NCBI RefSeq assembly: GCF_029335315.1
Contig: NZ_JARJLT010000380.1
Coordinates: 1 to 35,706, forward strand
Direction: 5' to 3'
DNA: 35,706 bases
Source of the DNA: Pseudomonas citronellolis
Lineage (GTDB): Bacteria > Pseudomonadota > Gammaproteobacteria > Pseudomonadales > Pseudomonadaceae
In this document: positions 34,076 to 35,706 of the stretch, piece after piece
How positions within the stretch are numbered: position 1 is the stretch's first letter
How the letters are laid out: every line of letters begins with the position of its first letter
Notes under the pieces: generated by a model
The model's input: only the letters and a program-made list of their open reading frames with translations
What the model was told of the DNA's origin: nothing
Databases searched by the model: none
Translations under genes and position numbers: made by a program

Positions 34076-35670
34076 GGCGTGGCCTCCGCCGGCGGGGTAC
34101 GCGCAGCGTCCTGCAGCAGGAACTTGCGCTGGAGGAAGCGCGCCGGCGAGGTGGTCAGGTTGTTCAGCCATTGTTCGTCGGAGCTGGCGCGGGCGGTCTT
34201 GGTCTTGACCGTCTTGCCCTTGCCGGCGGGGTTGTCGAACACCTCCTTGTCGGCCTTCTCATTGGGCGGCCCGGCTTCCTGCTGGGCGTCGCGGTCCTTC
34301 TGCATGGCCTCGGCCAGGGCCAGGTTCGCCGTGGCTTCGGGGAAGCCCGGCTGGCGCGCGAGGGCCTGGCGGTAAGCGGCCATGGCCTGCTCGAACTTCG
34401 ACAGGCGCATGTAGGTGTTGCCCTGGTAGAAGTAGCCCTGTGCCGTGTCGAGGCTGGCGAAAGTCACCAGCGCGGCCTTGAAGTCCGCCGCGCGGTACTC
34501 GGCCAGGCCTTTCCAGTAACTATCCTGGAAACGCTCGGCGGCTTGCGGGTAGCGCTCATGTTCGAAGGCCCAGCGGCCTTGCTGGTCGGGGGTGAAGAAG
34601 GCGTCGGCCAGGGCCCCGGCGTGGGCCGCCGGTGGCGCGCCGGCCAGGCCCACGGCCAGCAGCAGCGCGCTCAGCCAGTGCACCTTCCAGCCCTTGCGCA
34701 CGGCCAGGAACGCCAGGGCCAGCAGTGGCCAGCACAGCCAGTAGCCGGCGTCCTTCCAGTGCACCTGCCGCTCGTCGCCCTGGGCGGCCTGGAAATGCTG
34801 CTGGGCGTGCAGTTCGATCCAGTCCAGGGTGTCGTCGTTCAGCGTCAGGCTGCCCAGCGGCGCGTCGGCGGCCTTGGCCAGGCCTTTCAGCGCGGCGCTG
34901 TCGAAGTGCCCCAGCAGCGGCCGGCCGTCGGCGTCCAGGCGTGGCTGGCCCTGGGCGTCGAGCAGCGGCTGACCGTCCTGGCTGCCCACCGCCAGCACCA
35001 GCACCTGCAAGGGGCTGCCGTCCAGGGCCTTGTCGATGGCGTCGAACTGCCTGGCGTCGGCGCCATCGGTGACCAGCACCAGGGTGCCGGGCGCCCCCTC
35101 GGCGGCGAGCAGGCGCTTGGCCACTTCGATGGCGCCAAGGGCGTCCTTGCCGCTGCGTTCGATCAGGCCGCTGGACAGCGCCTGCAGGAAGCTGTCGAGC
35201 AGCGCCGGGTCCTCGGTGGCCGGCAGCACCAGGTGCGCGCTGCCGGCGTAGGCGATCAGCGCGGTGCGCGCCCCGGCGCGACGCTGGATGAGGTCGTGCA
35301 GGCTGTGCTTGGCGGCTTCCAGGCGCGAGGGCGGCACGTCGTCGGCGTCCATCGACGGCGACAGGTCCAGGGCCAGGATCAGCGGCGCGCGGTTGTCGAG
35401 GAAGTCCGGGCGGTCCTGCTCCCAGGTCGGCCCGGCGGCGGCCACGCCGCCCAGCACCAGCAGCGCGCCGAGCAGGTGCACGGGGCGCACGCGCTGGTTG
35501 TCCTGCGGGGTGATCACCAGGTGCTGCAACAGGTGCGGGGCGATGATCCCCTCCAGGCGCCGCGCCAGGTCGTGGCGACGGGTCCACACCAGCGGCAGCA
35601 GCACGCCCGGCAGCAGCACCAGCAGCCACAGCGGGCGCAGGAAGTGGAAGGCGGCGAGGTCGATATCCAT
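34072..35670 (-). CDS. VWA-TPR protein (BatB/BatC-like fusion)
   Basis: This 532-residue inner-membrane protein has membrane helices near 12-30 and 65-82, then a von Willebrand A domain (about 95-290) with the metal site DLSPS (Asp102, Ser104, Ser106) and TDGAD later in the domain. A third and fourth membrane segment follow near 310-350, then tetratricopeptide repeats (about 370-455, GYFYQGNTYMRLSKFEQAMA being the clearest) and a charged, low-complexity tail. The combination corresponds to BatB fused to BatC. GGAGGAGG precedes its ATG, which overlaps the stop of the upstream gene by one base (TGATG). It probably assembles with the upstream VWA protein and a MoxR ATPase lying outside the window. 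Confidence 0.9.
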   Translation of the reverse strand: MDIDLAAFHFLRPLWLLVLLPGVLLPLVWTRRHDLARRLEGIIAPHLLQHLVITPQDNQRVRPVHLLGALLVLGGVAAAGPTWEQDRPDFLDNRAPLILALDLSPSMDADDVPPSRLEAAKHSLHDLIQRRAGARTALIAYAGSAHLVLPATEDPALLDSFLQALSSGLIERSGKDALGAIEVAKRLLAAEGAPGTLVLVTDGADARQFDAIDKALDGSPLQVLVLAVGSQDGQPLLDAQGQPRLDADGRPLLGHFDSAALKGLAKAADAPLGSLTLNDDTLDWIELHAQQHFQAAQGDERQVHWKDAGYWLCWPLLALAFLAVRKGWKVHWLSALLLAVGLAGAPPAAHAGALADAFFTPDQQGRWAFEHERYPQAAERFQDSYWKGLAEYRAADFKAALVTFASLDTAQGYFYQGNTYMRLSKFEQAMAAYRQALARQPGFPEATANLALAEAMQKDRDAQQEAGPPNEKADKEVFDNPAGKGKTVKTKTARASSDEQWLNNLTTSPARFLQRKFLLQDAARTPPAEATP

Positions 35671-35706
35671 CAGCCCTCCTCCACCGCGCGGCGCTGGCCC
35701 GGCGCG
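35670..35706 (-). CDS. C-terminal end of an upstream Bat-operon gene (probably BatA-like)
   Basis: Only the last 11 codons and the stop are inside the window (ending RRAVEEG). The TGA overlaps the next ATG by one base, so it is part of the same operon. From the usual gene order it should be the BatA-like VWA protein, but the visible residues cannot show this. Confidence 0.5.
   Translation of the reverse strand, partial: APGQRRAVEEG

Overview
This is a GC-rich window whose coding density, codon use and repeats look like a Pseudomonas-type gammaproteobacterium. The evidence is the split pqiA-pqiA-pqiB-pqiC locus, a Bat (von Willebrand A) locus, cytochrome b561, DUF1302/DUF1329 proteins and palindromic intergenic repeats beginning GTAGGAGCGGA. 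The species cannot be named from the sequence alone. No tRNA, rRNA, CRISPR array, transposase or phage gene was seen.

Region 1 (1-17877) reads as a catabolic island. On the left, a class II aldolase and the start of a probable 2-hydroxyacid dehydrogenase are divergent from a Crp/Fnr-type regulator. An AraC-type regulator is divergent from a seven-gene plus-strand operon (2901-11011): secreted formylglycine sulfatase, cupin dioxygenase-like protein, 3-beta-HSD/epimerase-like dehydrogenase, SDR, DUF1254 protein, MetA/SphA-like outer-membrane barrel and a second DUF1254 protein. Several of these genes are coupled by ATGA overlaps. The operon ends at a hairpin and meets a minus-strand series: SDR, DUF1302, DUF1329, an intervening terminator, coniferyl-aldehyde-type aldehyde dehydrogenase and amidohydrolase. 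Together they suggest uptake and desulfation of a hydrophobic sulfate ester or related compound, followed by alcohol/aldehyde oxidation and ring or side-chain cleavage. The substrate is not determinable from sequence, and the pathway is my inference.

Region 2 (18076-27132) is more ordinary. It holds a cytochrome b561, a 530-bp repeat-filled spacer, the minus-strand pqi (MCE lipid transport) operon, an AspT-family transporter, a GMC oxidoreductase and a divergent AraC-type regulator that probably controls it.

Region 3 (27414-35706) is entirely on the minus strand. Read 5' to 3' it runs: end of an upstream gene, a VWA-TPR protein (BatB/BatC-like), a BatD-like protein and a HAD phosphatase-like protein, all overlapping or tightly packed. 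A second secreted sulfatase, clearly paralogous to the first, follows, then a terminator and a membrane-anchored spermidine-synthase-like protein. The pair of related CTAGR sulfatases about 25 kb apart, each beside a different accessory set, is the most distinctive property of the window.
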